64,000 nucleotides of DNA from Crotophaga sulcirostris. Its lineage: Eukaryota > Chordata > Aves > Cuculiformes > Crotophagidae. Position numbers and translations under genes: made by a program. Under the pieces are notes generated by a model that was not told where the DNA came from, did no database searches, and saw nothing but the letters and a program-made list of their open reading frames with translations. Positions within the stretch are counted from its first letter, which is position 1; every line of letters begins with the position of its first letter. Positions 44,816-58,840 of the stretch are shown piece by piece. Location of the stretch: NCBI GenBank assembly GCA_013397455.1, contig VYZB01000023.1:4696995-4760994 (forward strand). The letters run 5' to 3'.

Positions 44816-47800
44816 CATGAATCCTCGTGTCTCAGAGACTCCCTCACAAACTTTTAAGTGGAAAAGACCATCACTGTAATGGAGTTCTCTGCCATTCAGT
44901 GCCTTGACTAACCACGTTGACCTTTGAGTAAAGCTGCCAGCTCCATCTGTCCTGGCAGACACTAAGGAAGGCCCAGCACAGCAGAAGATGCATTTTTTGT
45001 TTGGGAGAACAGGCTGTGAAGAGGGAATTTTCATCCTTATTAGGGCAACCTAGAAGTGAATAATGTGACATGATGTCACAGGAGAAGCACTGGGTTTGAG
45101 ACTGTATTTTGTTTGTAACTCTTTGCAATGTGTTGGTTTAGATTTCTGTCAAGTGTCTCAGAGAGCTTCACATGACCACTTTCCTTTTTGAAGTTTTTAA
45201 TTTGACTTACATATATATGCTGCAGTGGAGAAAAGCTGGTACCTGCCAGTGTGCCATCTGGATAGAAAACCGGGCAGGACAGTTACAAAGTGAAACTTAT
45301 TTTTCTTCCCTAATTAGGATTTCCAGGCATTTTATATGGTTACTTCAGAAATGTCATTTGGTGTATTACAAAGAGGGAATAAACAGTAATGGAAAAATGT
45401 ATGCATGTACAACTGTGTGTGTGCAAATACATGTGCAAAGACTGTTTATGTTTTATTCCTGAATTTTTTGAGAAAAGGGAAGGGTTGTTTTAGTAGAAAC
45501 AGATTTCAGACCTCCCTTTGAAAAACTTGCCCATAGTACTTTGGCACATTAAATCATCTAGAGGTTGTGATGGTTCAACGAGGTACAATTGCCATACACA
45601 TGGATATATCTGCCATGGCACACATACAAAAGAGGGCACAAATGTACATTCCAAGGGGTGGAATATTTATTAGCAAAGACAGAGCTGGCTTAGCAAATGG
45701 TTTCATTCAGTGATTTGAATTTTTAAAGGCTAACGCTTACTCTCAGAACCCCCTCATGGCCCCAGGGAGCTCTGCGAGCACTCGCAGCCACAGATGATGT
45801 CGTATGGGGAGCTGCACACACCATGTAGGACATGTGCCTTGAAACGGGGTAGCAATCACACAGCTACGTGCCTCCCTGTTCAGATCAGGCAGGGACTCAC
45901 TTCCAGCTGGGTCGCATGCCGTGGCCATGCAAACTTCACAGCAACAGCGAGGATCAGCCCCGGATGTTCTTACTCTCAAAAGCACATGTGTCTAATGCCC
46001 CCCCTGGGAAGGGTCGCTCAAAGCTGCCAGAAGCACAGTTCAAAGGACTGTAGAAGACAAACCAGATTCTTAATTCCCTTCCACAACTTTTGCTTTGCCT
46101 CTTGCTAAACAATTGATTATTGCATGCAAGGATCTTGCACACACTCTGAAACAGAATAGCCCTTTGTGCTCTCTGACTGAGTATTAACAACCTGGATTCT
46201 CTGTAGTGTAGTGAACACTGAAATAGTTTATGCAGTGTCAACTGTACCACTATGGGTAATCAGCTTAACAAAGGGTTGCTGGGTAAAAGAAAGAGAAAAA
46301 CCAAGAATGGTAGGACAAGCCATCTTCAGTACGCATGGAGTATTGTGAAGAGACAATGACAGGGCAAGAAGGAGTCCAGGGATACCAGAGACCAAACTAC
46401 TGCAGCAGTCTTGAAGGAAAAGACAGCTCCTCCAAGAGGTGGAAGGATTTTAAGGAAAGCAGAAGTAACTGTCAGCTGTTCATGGTTTTAAAAACATTTC
46501 TTACTAAATATACTATTCTTTTTGGTAAAGTAAATATGATTTTGGTTTATTTCAGATCAAGGACTTCTAAGAGGGAAAGCTGCAAGTGATGGATTCCAAT
46601 TGCTTTGCTGGGTTGCACATGATAAGTCATAGGTACCTAATAAAGTGTAAACTATAGAATACCGTCTGCTAATATGAATAAATGTGAACATAATTAAACC
46701 ACTGAGGATGCTGTCACTAAATGAGATAGACAGAAACACTTGACCATCTCTAAATTCCTAAACAGTTCAGCAGTGTCTGTAGACTTGCTTTTAAGTCCTC
46801 TCCAAATTAGAAAGGTTCTCAAGGAATCCTCTAAGGTTAAATATATGCTTAAGGGTCCAGAGCACAGGCAGGAGGAGGACTTAAAAGGGAAAAGTGGCAG
46901 GAACTCCAGAGCATAAATCTATATAGCAGGGGAGTTTTCCTAATCTTGAAGCAGCCCTTCCCAGGCAGCGTGGGTGTATGCCTTCCAGCCAGCTATTTAA
47001 CCCTAAACTTGCATACAGACACAAGCATCTTTGTTTAGACATTTCAATGCAACCTCTGCTGGAAAAGAAAACAGTAGTAAGGTTCTAGCTACCCTTTCTG
47101 TATGTGTACTTCTGTTTCATAGATTTCTGGTAAGAAAAGGAAGATTATGTAGAAACAGGAGTTCAGTTAATAATGAAAAAAACCCCACAACAGTAATCAA
47201 ATAAGTGAACAAGATTTATCTTTCCCTATTTTATACATCATGGTTCAGTACTGGTTTTGAAAGCATTGTCTCTTTTTTGAGAGAGATGCTGGAGGGGAGA
47301 CTGATGCTGTTTGAAATGACAGATGTGAAAGCTGTACAATGAAAATAAATTTAGGTACACTGTTTGGATCACCAGTGTGTGTTTATTAGACCCATCCTTC
47401 CAGTGAATCTGCAAAGTGTCTTCCAAATGCTGTGACTGCAAGTAGCTCATATGAGAAAACAGTATCGAGTAGAAAGTAGAAGTCCATGTTAGCTAAAATC
47501 TGTCATCAATTCTGACATAATCTGAACATTATCTGAATCTTTCTAATCCTAACTCCTAACTGGCACAATGTTGTGTTCTGTGGAGAACTTCAGGTTTTCC
47601 AGATAAAATTCCAATATTTTTTACAAGCATTATTCACACTAACTATGCTTTGTTTCCAGAAGATAGAACAAATACGTGTTTTCATTTTATAAATAAAGGA
47701 GACTTTGTTTCTGGTTCAATGATGTAATAAATACACCATTGTTACAACAGGTACAAATCATCACCGGTCCTTATGCCATGAATGCTGTCCTGGTTTGCAC

Positions 47801-49936
47801 TCAAGTCTGTTGTCTCTGGCCCCCAAATTCCGTGCAGGAGAATTTACGAAAGCAGGGATGGGCAACAGCTCAGTGCTGAAGAGATTTCCAAAGCTTGTCG
47901 TGCTGTCTGCCACCAAAATGTAGCCAAAGTAGCTCAGCCCAACTCAGTGTTGCTCTAACAGGCACTGAGAAGACAAACCCCTGTATATCCACTGTCATAA
48001 GCCAGTTTAGCCTTAAATATAAAGGAAAGAGCCTTATAATTACATAAGTACGTGTTCAACTTGAAGTCAGGGAAAGAAAAATGACTTCTCTCATCTGAGT
48101 AAAGGCCCAGTAGTCACTTGAGAAACTAAATGTCAAACAAGAAACATCTCCAGGGTACTGAGCATTCCCAGAGGAAGCAAAAGACACATTTCTCCTTGGG
48201 AAAATTTCCCACTGGCAGAAACAAGGCCATCATGCAGTGTACATAACAAAAAATTGAAGAGATTCTAGTCGTAATAGATCAATTAAGCTTTTTTGGGGGT
48301 GTGATTGTTTTGTTTTGGTTTTTATCCAGTTCATAAACTTGAAATTAAATATCTACAAACAGTATTTTATATCATTTTCCTGTTGACATGGTTTTCTCTT
48401 GGTTAGTTAAAACAGAAGAGCCATTTTTCTCTAGGATAGAAATTATCTGATCACTGGCAGAACACTATTGATTTTAAACATTTTTGGCTGGAAATTTGAC
48501 TGAACATGGTAGACTTTTTTTAAATCAGAAGACAGCCCAGATTTCAATGTCATAGTAAATAACTACTATGAGATTTTTCATAATTTTGTTTTGATCTGAA
48601 CTCAAGGGATCACAGAAGCTGAGACAGATATATTTTACATTTGTCTTTCTCTTAACGGCATCCTTCATTGGATTCATGCCAAATCTTGCTGGAAATATAT
48701 TCTTCACATCAACTGAAACAGCCAAACTATTTCTGATAGACTGTAGGATAGGATTAAATTATAACCATAGGAATCAATTCTTATAAGTGATTGAGCCTGG
48801 AGGCTGTTCATCAGACTGGCTTTATAAGAAAACAAACCATAGAAATCCCCAGACATCCATTCCTCTCCACAAAATACAAATCTTTGGGAGAGTGGAAAAT
48901 TAGAATAAACGTTCTTTACTCTCAATGTATACATTATATAAACACATGCACATATGTAGCTAAAGGAACAATTTAAGTAAGCATTGAAGATTAACAGATA
49001 TGCCACATTAGTCCTATATGTTGATCTTCTAAAAACTCCAAAGGATTTCTTCTGAAAGCCTTTAAAAGATGGATCTTGACCTGTGCTGTAGCATTGACTG
49101 GATGGAAGAGGATGCAGAGCAGATCAAGACTAATGTAAGCAATACAACATAATCTGTCTGATAGAACAGTATAAAGAAATAAGTCATTGAGGCAGTATGT
49201 CATCCTTCAGCTATAGGGAACTATTAGAACTTCTTCATTCAGAAGAGAAGGCATATTGCAGTGTGCTTCTTGTTGCACTCATCAGTAAGATGGGGCAATC
49301 ACTCATCAAATATTTCTGCAATTCATTCTCTGAATTTCCCAGCAAATGTATTGTTCCATACCTTAGCAATGTCCTACGCCAATGGTCATTTCTCTTACTG
49401 AGAGATATGGGATAGTCTCACTCACCTTCCACATGCTTTTGTGCCTGTTTAGGCTGAAGCAGACAGAGGTAGTAAGAGACAAGTAGAGATATTCTATAAA
49501 CACACTCATCGTTTTGTTTGATGAAGAGAAAAATGGTGGATGGATGAACAAAATTCCCTGGCTATTAAGGGTAGCTGGGAGCATTGCATTTTTCAGTATC
49601 ATTGGCCTTTCACCTTGGGGAGTTCACTTCCACATAAATCAAACGTTAACCAGACAGGGTAAAACTATTCTCACTGTTACAAAGGAGGCAGCTGGCCAGC
49701 TCAAAAGGACTAAATCTCTGTTCCTCTGGGACCTATGGAAATGGTCATTACCAGACAATATTTATTTATAAACACACTTGGCCCCGTCAATTGGGCTTGA
49801 ATATATAGAGGAGTGGAGCTTATTAGTAAGATAAAGCTTTCCCATGACCTATAGAGGACACTGCATAGGGACCACAGATGTTCCATATTAGAAAAACTGG
49901 AAAATTTATGTCAATGGCCTTGAAAAGCTTGGTTTG

Positions 49937-49959
49937 AAAATAAATAAATAAATAAATAC
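49937..49959. repeat. (AAAT)n microsatellite
   Basis: About five tandem AAAT units. Confidence 0.9.
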
Positions 49960-50177
49960 GAAGGTCACTAGCAAAGACAAGATTAAGGACACTGAAAATG
50001 GATCTTCCAGGATATGTGACCTTTATTTATTTAACTAAGTGGAACATATCCTGGCCTCAACTGCCTGTGTCTCTCCTGAGCAACTCTGCTGAAGTTACCA
50101 AAATTATTCTGATTTCCACCAGTTGCAGAGCAGGGCATATGGCAAGTTCTGTGGCAGCCAGTCTGTCACACAGGTGA

Positions 50178-50201
50178 ACACACACACACATACACACACA
50201 G
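50178..50201. repeat. (CA)n microsatellite
   Basis: Short CA run with one AT interruption. Confidence 0.9.
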
Positions 50202-52199
50202 AGGTTTGCTTTGCAATGGGATTCACTCAAGTAGAGTCAGGAAAGGGCCATGGAAGAGTTGTATTTCTGAAGTCAATCCATGCCATTTTCCTATGCAGGT
50301 ATGGATAAATCTCTGTCCCTGTCAGATAAACTCGTAAGGACTCAGCTTCAGCTGCATAATCATGAAGCTGCATATATCATGAAGCTTCTTAACACAGAAT
50401 TTGTAGCCAATTTTAAGATGGAAAGCCAGAAAAAGGTACATAAAAACATCACAAGACCTGATTCAATTTTTATTTAGCAGGGCCTTGTTCTTCAGATTGT
50501 GCAAGGTGGCCTGTCTAAGCCCAAGGATCATCTCTGAATGAGCTCTGAGTCTGGCCCAGACCAAATGTAAACCATATCTTGCCCTGACTTGCCTGAAGCC
50601 ATGAAGCAAAGGTTTTGTGTATCTATGTGGGCTGTGCTCATGAAAGCCAGTGAATACAGGTTGCTGTTGTTTGCACAGCTGCAGGCTCACTGTACACCTG
50701 TGGTCTTGGCTTGCAGTCTCCTCCTGCATCTCAGCTGCTTCTTTCTCCAGCACGACATGGAGCAATCAGACCTGCATCTCCTCATGTACTGGTACAGCAA
50801 GGGACTTTTCTGTCACACAATAGCTCCTTGGGCAGTCTTGGTCTCTCCATCTGCCAGACAATGCTGGCTAGTTACCTTCTAGTGTAGCCTTTTGAGAGAC
50901 AACTAGTGTGGACTACTGCTTTTCCCAACCATTGACATGGTCTTCTCATATTCAGGTGTGCCAGATAACTCACTGATGAAGCAGGAATTAGGGAAAAAAC
51001 ATCCTTATTTTTTTCAAGCAATCACTCACACAACTGCAAAGGTATGGACCCATCTCTACTTTCAGTTTGTCTCACACTCTATTTTTCCCTAAGCACCTGG
51101 TCTCACAGATATCCCCACCTTTCCACTCACCGTCATCCAGAGCTATCCAGCTTTCTCCGAGGTTGTGCAGTATATTCTAATGCCTACAGAGGCATGGGCC
51201 CAGGCCAACACACTCCCATTCTGCTGGGACCCACTGATGTGGACCTTCCCAGCAGCATGGAGCTGCTCAGTTTGCACCATGGTGGATTTCCTACCAGGCA
51301 AGAATCAGAAAGTGCCAAGAGGGGAGCAGTTATCCTGCTCCTCCCAGGGCAGCGGCTCACGAGGTGATGGAGGTGCAGAGGACTATGAGCACCCCGAAAC
51401 CGGAGGAGGTGGACAATTACTAAAGATCTGAAATTGTTCTACTACAAAAACCAAACAAATCGCAGTGCAGTTGAACATTTTTTATTATTGTTTCCCATGG
51501 CAAGATAGATATAAAATATCAATCTGATTACTGCAGCTCAGGCCGGGTTTACTGCAAAGGCAATTACTGAAGGGTTTTTTTTCCTTTTCCTCTGAGGTTG
51601 GTATAGTTTACACTGAGATAAAAAAAATCCCACAGTGCTGTTTTGCAGAATCATTTTCCCTGCATTTGTACTGTTTCAACTTTTCTAGGATTTTTTTAAT
51701 AGCAGTTGAGAAGAAACAAAACACTTAAAGTACATATAACCCTCTAGCTCATGAGAAATCAAGCAATTCCCACTACTTTTCAATGTCAAGGGGAAAAGTT
51801 TCATCTGGAGTGTAATAATAACTGCAATATGGACTTTGTTGATTATGGTACTGTCCAGTCTTTGATCCACTGAATCTTCATGGGAACTTTTTCAAGTGAA
51901 AGTAAAATAGGAGGCATTATAATTTATTACTTGTAATAAAAATACAAGAAAAAAATCAAATTATGATCACTTTTATAGCACATTGCTCCTGAGGATTACC
52001 AAATGTGTCATAAATTGGAACTGTGAACATTTCTGTAGAAAAGTGATACTTTCATCAGTTCTTCAATTCTTTTTTGTCATCCTTCTTCCCCTCAAACTTA
52101 TTTGGAATTTTTTTTGCCGGTCAATGAAAAACAAAGCACTTGCTCTATATCATGGCCCTCTCAAAATCCTAGGATGTAAGACAGTATCCAGCATTACTG

Positions 52200-53470
52200 A
52201 AGGGTTGATGCTGGAAGTCACCTCTGGAGGTAACCTAGTCTAAACCCTTTGTTTAAAGAAGGGTGAACTGCAGCAGGTTGCCCAGGATCATGTCCAGTTG
52301 CATTTTGAATATTTTCCAGGGTGGAGGCTCCACAACATCTCTGGGCAACCCATTTCATGGTTCAATCACTGTCACAGTAAAAAAAATAGCTTTTTCTCAT
52401 GCTTATGGGGCATTTCTCATATTTCAGTTTCTGCCCATTGCCTCTAGTCCTGTCACAGGGCATCGCTGAAAAGAGTCTGGCTCCCTCTTAAGCATTCCTT
52501 CCCATTCGGCGTTTATACACATAGATAAGATCCCCCAAACCTTCTCTTCTCCGGGCTGAATAGTACCAGCTCTCTGAATATTTCTTCATATGAAAGATGC
52601 TCCAGTGTTTTAACTATATTCATGGCCCTTCACTGGACTTGCTCCAGTATGTACATGTCTCTTGTACTGGGAATGCAGACCTGGACGCAGCACTCAAGAT
52701 GTGTCTCACCAGGGCTGAGCAGAGGGGAAGGATCATCTCCCTCAACCTACTGGCAGTGGTCTACCTAATGCAGCCCAGGATGCTGCAGGCTTATTTGCCA
52801 CAAGGGTAAGTTGCTGGCTTCTGGCCAACTTGTCCACCACCACCCTCAGTTCCTTTTTATACAGAGCTACTCTCCGGCCAGCCAGTCCCCAGAGGGTACT
52901 AGTGCATGTGGTTCTTCCTCCTGAGGGGCAAGACTTTGCTTCTCCCTTTGCTGGACTTGATGAGATTCTTCTCAGCCCAATTCTCTGTCATGTTGATGTC
53001 CTTCTGAATGGCAGCAAAGCTATCTGATCTATCAACTACTCCTGCCATTTCTGCATAGTCTGAAAAATTACTGAGAGACCCCCCTGTGCCCCATATCCAG
53101 GCCATTAACAGAATTTTTTAACAGTATAGGCCCCAGTATCAATTTCCAGGGTAAACCACTAGTGACTGAAGTCCACTGGACTTCATCTAACTGATGACAA
53201 CTTTTTCACCCTGGCAGGTCAGCCAGTTTTCAGTTCACCTCACTGTTCACCTGTCTAAAGCATACTTTATCGGTTTGACTGTAAGGAAGTTATGGGAGAC
53301 AGTGTCGAAAGTTTTGCTGAAGTCAAGATAAAACATATCCACTGATCTTCCCTCATCAACGAAGCTGATCATCTGACAAAAGGTCATGAAGTAGGTCATG
53401 AGATTTCCCCTTTGTAAATCTGTGCTGACTATTCCTAATCACCTTCTTGTCCTTTCTCTGTTTTAGTTCT
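52200..53470 (-). mobile_element. CR1 LINE fragment, about 1.3 kb, includes 3' end of the reverse-transcriptase ORF region
   Basis: Reads as antisense CR1: CACCTCTGGAGGTAACCTAG, CCAGGGTGGAGGCTCCACAA, TCACCAGGGCTGAGCAGAGG, then the part derived from the coding region (GGCCATTAACAGAATT, CCAGTATCAATTTCCAGGGT, AGTTATGGGAGACAGTGTCG, TTTGCTGAAGTCAAGATAAA, ACCTTCTTGTCCTTTCTCTG). The longest repeat in the window. Many small changes and frame breaks make it a dead copy. Plus-strand ORFs inside it (52263, 52597, 52830) are shadows. Confidence 0.93.
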
Positions 53471-54533
53471 AGAAACACTGGTTCTGAACTTGTCATCTCA
53501 CTGTTCGAAAATTTTTAAGTCCACCTATCATTCTATTAACGGAGTCAGAAGTTAGAGACTTCACTTCTTCCACACTGCAGTCTCCACTCTCTACTTCATC
53601 CCTCATGGCATTCTAATTTCTACAACATGAGGAACTGGTGATCAAACCATTTTAATGCTGTTCTTTGTGCTTTTCCTTGTACTGAGAGCCCAGAGCCTGT
53701 CTGTTCGCGTCCATTATTTACTCTCGCTCCCCTTGAAACTACCAGCAATGTTTCTACCACCAGTGTTCCCTGCTTTAACACTAATCTCTCCATTTCTCAC
53801 AGAGGCTGTTCTATGTAGAATTAGAAACACTGATTCATGCCAATTAGCCTGTGCTCAGAATTGTTCCTCATCTTCCCATGCGACATTCTGAGTAACCCAC
53901 AAAGGGAAAAATACTATCACAATGCAACCTTTCTTTCTAAATCCTCTACTGTCCCTGGATGCCACAGGAGCTCATTTCAGCTGCAGTGGGGACAAAGATA
54001 TTTATTTTGGTTTATGCTTTTCTATCTGCTCCCCCTTAGCCACAAGAAGCTCGTCTGCAAGCACACATCATCTCTGCATATCTCCGCTCCCTAACTAGAC
54101 AGTGACCTATTTCAGAAGTCAAACAGAGACCAAATGTTATTCTCCAGTTCGTGGGTAAAAAAAATCCCTTTGAATTACAAGAGGAACTAGAGGAAAAAGT
54201 TGTCCATCCTGCACATTACTGTGTTCACAGTGAGTACGGTTGGTTCCTTTCCCACACATCTTTGTGTTTATTTGTTTTTTGATTAAGCTAACATGCAACT
54301 CAGCAGCTGGATCCCTGAGAGTTTTAAAACATAGCAAGGAGTAGGCTAACCCATTAGTAAGAAAATAAGACTGGGAGAAGGAAAAATTCTAACCTAGCAG
54401 ATACTGAAGCTTGATTTTCTCCTAGTGGCTCCACACACTCAAGGAAGTGATGCGGTAAATGTATGTGGGAAGATTTTACAAAGCACACAAATAGCAGTAC
54501 AATGTGTGCTGATCTGGTTAAAAATGTGTTACA

Positions 54534-54562
54534 TGGAGAAGGAGAAGGAGAAGGAGAAGGGA
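54534..54562. repeat. (GGAGAA)n simple repeat
   Basis: Four tandem GGAGAA units followed by an A/G-rich tail. Confidence 0.9.
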
Positions 54563-55470
54563 AGAAAAAAGAGATAAAAGGACCCAGCCAATAGTCCTTG
54601 TTTCTGCAAATTAAAGCTGGAGCCATTGACCATAAACAAGCCAGTTACAGGGTTGGATCTGGATCCCAGAGTTCATATTCATGAACTGATTAGTTCATGG
54701 TCAGACCGAGGCTCTTAAATCAAGGTACTGAAGCAACACAGCAATAGAGCCTCCTTGTATTTAAGGATGTTTAGACCTGAGTTCTATAACCTCAGCTTCT
54801 TGCTACATCTGCCTTTCCCCTTCTGTTGCACCACTAAGGCTTCAAGTTTTTTATAGGTTTTGCTGTGTACAACCTCTATGAAGAAAAATTATTCTCTGCA
54901 CTCCAAAGCCACTGGTTGAACTGATCAAGTCATAAGTTTGTCTTTGTTAAATATGCCATCAAAACATCAATTAAATAAACTTTCTGTTTCTTTTTATATT
55001 CCTTATTGAAATAGCGTAGAACAAGGATAGATTAAATGCAAGAGGAAGGATCTCACTGAGAATTAAGCACCTTCTTAGTACCTGCACTAAGCTTGATAAA
55101 CTCAAATCCATGTTGTTTTTTATGGCTACTCATATTCCTGGTAATAGAGGTATGAAGTCACTTGGTAACACAGTCTTATTCTGATTCCAACAGAAATAAA
55201 AGGAAAGGAGTGATTTCTCCTATGTGTTGCCCTAGAAAAAGCCAACATCATGTAAAAGGCCCTTCTTTGTTATGAAGCACTGCTCTAACACAATCATGTG
55301 GCCACAGTTTATTTAAAGAGAAGTGGAGACAGGGAGAACATAAAAGAAAACACAGTTTTACATCTATTCAGGATGGAAACACTGTTATTTCCAAACAACA
55401 AAAAGATAGTGTTGCTAAGTGCATTTTCAAAGTTGACTTGCCTATTAAACACATCCAGGTTTTAAAAATA

Positions 55471-55628
55471 AAAGAGAGAGAGAAAAAGAGAGACAGAAAG
55501 AGAGAGAGAAAGAAAGGAAGAAAGGAAGGAAGGAAGGAAGGAAGGAAGAAAGAAAGAATGAAAGAAAGAAAAAGAAAGGAAGGAAGGAAGAGAGAAAGAG
55601 AGAAAGAGGGAGAAAGAAAAAACGAAAG
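55471..55628. repeat. Purine-rich microsatellite (GA, GAAA, GGAA)
   Basis: About 155 bases almost entirely of A and G on the top strand, with only a few pyrimidine interruptions. It moves from GA to GAAA to GGAA units and back. Long purine mirror-like tracts of this kind can form triplex DNA; that property is known, its occurrence here is inferred. Confidence 0.92.
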
Positions 55629-58451
55629 TAGGCTTTAAAATTTTTTAAAGCAATGGTAATCACAAGCTAGTGTTCCAAAAGCAATTTATGTACCAACTTT
55701 AACGAATTTATAACACACACACAAATATTTATTTCTAGGATTTACCATACTAGAGTCGTCTCTCTGCAAATGGGCTCTGCAGTATGCATGACGGATGGGG
55801 CTGAGGGAGAGGGCACTCTGAGGCTGTCCTGACCAGGCCTGCAGGATCAGTTCTGGTGTCCTGTAACCCCAGGAAAGCAGAGATTGGAGAGGGTAAACCA
55901 CTAGGTCTAAACCAGCGACACTTGGACAGAAATTGGCAAGCAGTCTGCAGTGGAGCAGCCCAGGAGGGAAAGAAACTAATTTTTAAAAAAAAAAGATAAA
56001 AAATGATCATTCAGCCTGATAGAATTTTTTGTGTCATATTTCAATTGCCCCATTCAGATCCTATAAAAAAGAATGTAGCACAGCCTTGCCCACTTCTTCG
56101 ATCTTATAAGTGAAGATTTCCCTGATTAAGAAAAAGACACTCAGTTCATCCTAAGATATGCATAGGCTCAACAGCTGACTTTCTCATAGACAACAGGCCC
56201 TGAGCTGGTTCAACTGGCAAACTATACGTGCTGGTAAGAATCTGATCCCCTTCTCTCCTGCACCAAACAAAACCCACTGCGGGTGGTTCTGGGGCTTTGA
56301 GGATATTTGTGCATTGCTTGAGTCCTTTGCCAGAAAGACAGGAAACTAGAGAGTCTATTTTTCTGGTTGGGAAGCAGAAAATATTGCTATAGTTTTGTCA
56401 ACAAATCTACTTATACAGGCATGGAGTTCAGAATAAAGTATGCAAAACCTCACACTTAATCAGACTATCACTTTACAGGAAAGATATTTTTATATATACA
56501 TCAAATATGAATGAGTACATAGAAAAATACTTCTTGATGTGATCAAAGATTTTAACAATAATCCACATTATTGCCATTTTTGAGAGACAGGATTTCAAAG
56601 AGAAACAAACAATTCCCTGAGCAGTGAAACTAGAAAGTGTTTCCTTTCATGAGGATTTTACATTTTTATTTACTTGACTCCAGTGTCCAAGGATGTAAGA
56701 TTTCCAGGTGGTAGTTGGTATAATTGGTCATTTATTTATAAAGTGACTCTCTTATTCAAGTTCTTTACTGACTAAAAAGACATAGGCTTACACTACAACT
56801 CTTTCCTCATTAAAAATGCTATAAAGTCTCTCTCTTCTACTTGTATAGTTATTTTCACAAAGCTTGCAGCATCTTAATTATCCTTGAAAATCCTACTCTT
56901 TGTGGTTGACGGTAGCCAAAGGATTCAAAGACTACTAAGGAGAGAGGAGGAAGAAAGGGACACATACACATAGGCTTAGTGATTGCATTCGCCTTGTTCT
57001 CATCTGCAAAAACTGTATCACAGTTTCAGGGCATGAAAAGCAATAAGATTTGCACCTTTTTATTTATTTTTTTTTAATCTGGGGAGAAAAGCGATAGAAA
57101 CGATAACAATTAGCTTGATCTCTGGGAAGATCCAGTGACACAACAAAGACCCAGTAACACAAGCAAAAATATGAGTTGCAAGTAAAAGAAACTATATACC
57201 TGGGAAGAGGTAAAAGTGTCAGATCATAGTAAGGTTGAAAATACCTCTAGTCTGCTTTCTCAAGCCTATGAGGAAGGACTACAGGGTCTCTTGCAGTGAC
57301 AAAGTGGAGGAATTCTTGGGCCAAATCTCCCTGCTGGGACTTCCAGTCTACAGGCGAGAGTACCACAGCTATTGAGGCAGTTTGCTTCTGTGGGTAATCA
57401 CAGTCATCCTCACGTATCCTAGTCCTATTTCTCACTTGAATGTGTGTTCCTTTAATGCTGGCTGCCAGCACTTGTTCTGACTTTGTCAGATTAAGGAGCC
57501 TTTTAATGTAATCTTTGACTATTTTTCTCTAAGAAACTACTTGTATGCCTTTTAAAGTCACACCTCAACAAACTAAACAGGTTTAAGTTTTCCCTAGACT
57601 CCTCATTTTCTATAGTACTGCATCAGTTTTTGTGACACTGGTTCAAATGCTTGAATTTTTCAGCTTTCTTTCTAAGAGCAAACAGTACAAATCTTTGACT
57701 TATTCCCATGTAAGGCTCATGACTGTCACATATCAATACAACTGTTGCTCCTTGCTGCTACTTACTGCACCCCTATTCCTATGTCTGTGTATCATTGCTT
57801 GTCCTTTTCCCATGATGTCAGATGGCATTCAGGTTTTGTCCCCACTGACCTCACCATTTGGTAAGGGTTTGCAGTGTATCCTAAACCTGCTTTTCTGTTT
57901 GTTCTTTCCTGTTGTTTGGGCATAGCTTGGGCAGCCAGGAGCTTTGACTAACAAAACACAAGGACACTGTGTAAGAACAAAAGGGCATATGTACTCAATC
58001 AGACCAAATGTTCTTCTAACTTGGTAGGTTAGAGGAGGTTTAGTAATGATCAAATGTGATATCTGTTCTTAATGGTTTAATACAACAGATGCTTGCTGTG
58101 AGCACTTGCCACTAAAAGGTTTTGTTGAACTGGAAGAGAGATCCACACACCGTCCGTTTATTGGCAGTACTACACTGGCACTTTTCCACAGAAAAAATAT
58201 GTCCCAAAGTGGCCAATAATGGGAGTGCAGGGAGCAGACAATGGTACACTCCCCCGTGAAGCTTTGTCAGCATCTACATTTTGCTGTCCAAAGGCCTTCT
58301 GAGGCAAATGTGTGGTCTTACAACCCCAGACTTCTATGGATTTTTGTTCTCTGAATTTGTCAAATCGCTTTTTGAATATGTGTACATTGATAACATCCAC
58401 CAGATGCTGTACTAAGGAATGACAGCTTAAGCATATTTTTTGTGAAGGATC

Positions 58452-58840
58452 ACATAATCACAGAATGGTTGAGATTGGAAGTAACCTCTGGAAGTCCAAT
58501 CCCCCTGCTCAAGCAGGGGCCCCTAGAGCCAGTTGCCCAGACTCAAGTCCAGACGGCTTTTGAACATGTCCAAGGATGGAGACTCCACAGCCACCCTGGG
58601 CAACCTGTTCTAATGCTTGGTCACCCCGACAGCGAAGAAGTGTTTCTTGATGTTCAGATAGAACCTCCCATGTTTCAGTTTGGGCACACTGCACTTGATC
58701 CTGTCACTGAAAAAGAGCCTGCCTCCATCCTCTTTGCACCCTCCTTTCAGGTATTTATACACATTGATAAGTTCCCCTCCTGGAGTCTTCCCTTCTCTAG
58801 GCTGAACAGTATCAGCTTTCTCAACCTTTCTCATATCTAT
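58452..58840 (-). mobile_element. CR1 LINE 3' fragment
   Basis: Antisense CR1 3' end: AATCACAGAATGGTTGAGAT, GTAACCTCTGGAAGTCCAAT, GGAGACTCCACAGCCACCCT, CAACCTGTTCTAATGCTTGG, TTCCCTTCTCTAGGCTGAAC. ORFs on both strands here (58442-58864, 58610-59026) are its shadows. The next 400 bases may hold a more diverged part of the element, but I cannot support that. Confidence 0.93.

Larger units (their letters stand above)
40126..52199. other. Intergenic DNA between CR1 copies
   Basis: No recognised gene. Holds the 24-bp palindrome at 40247, a possible old LINE relic near 41.8 kb, and GATA, AAAT and CA microsatellites at 44749, 49937 and 50178, plus a poly(A) run at about 41244-41258. ORFs of 60-108 codons here show no family features. 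Confidence 0.7.
53471..58450. other. Intergenic DNA
   Basis: No recognised gene. Contains a (GGAGAA)n run at 54534-54562 and a long purine-rich microsatellite at 55471-55628. The ORFs 55438-55638 (plus) and 55445-55663 (minus) are pure consequences of the latter. Confidence 0.75.

Noticed and set aside
53655..53891. 78-codon ORF starting with a hydrophobic stretch and ending with several cysteines
   Set aside because: Composition of T-rich DNA explains the hydrophobic start. No splice context, repeat of pattern or family match was seen.
55438..55663. ORFs rich in Arg-Lys-Glu (plus) and Phe-Leu-Ser (minus)
   Set aside because: Direct translation of the purine-rich microsatellite.
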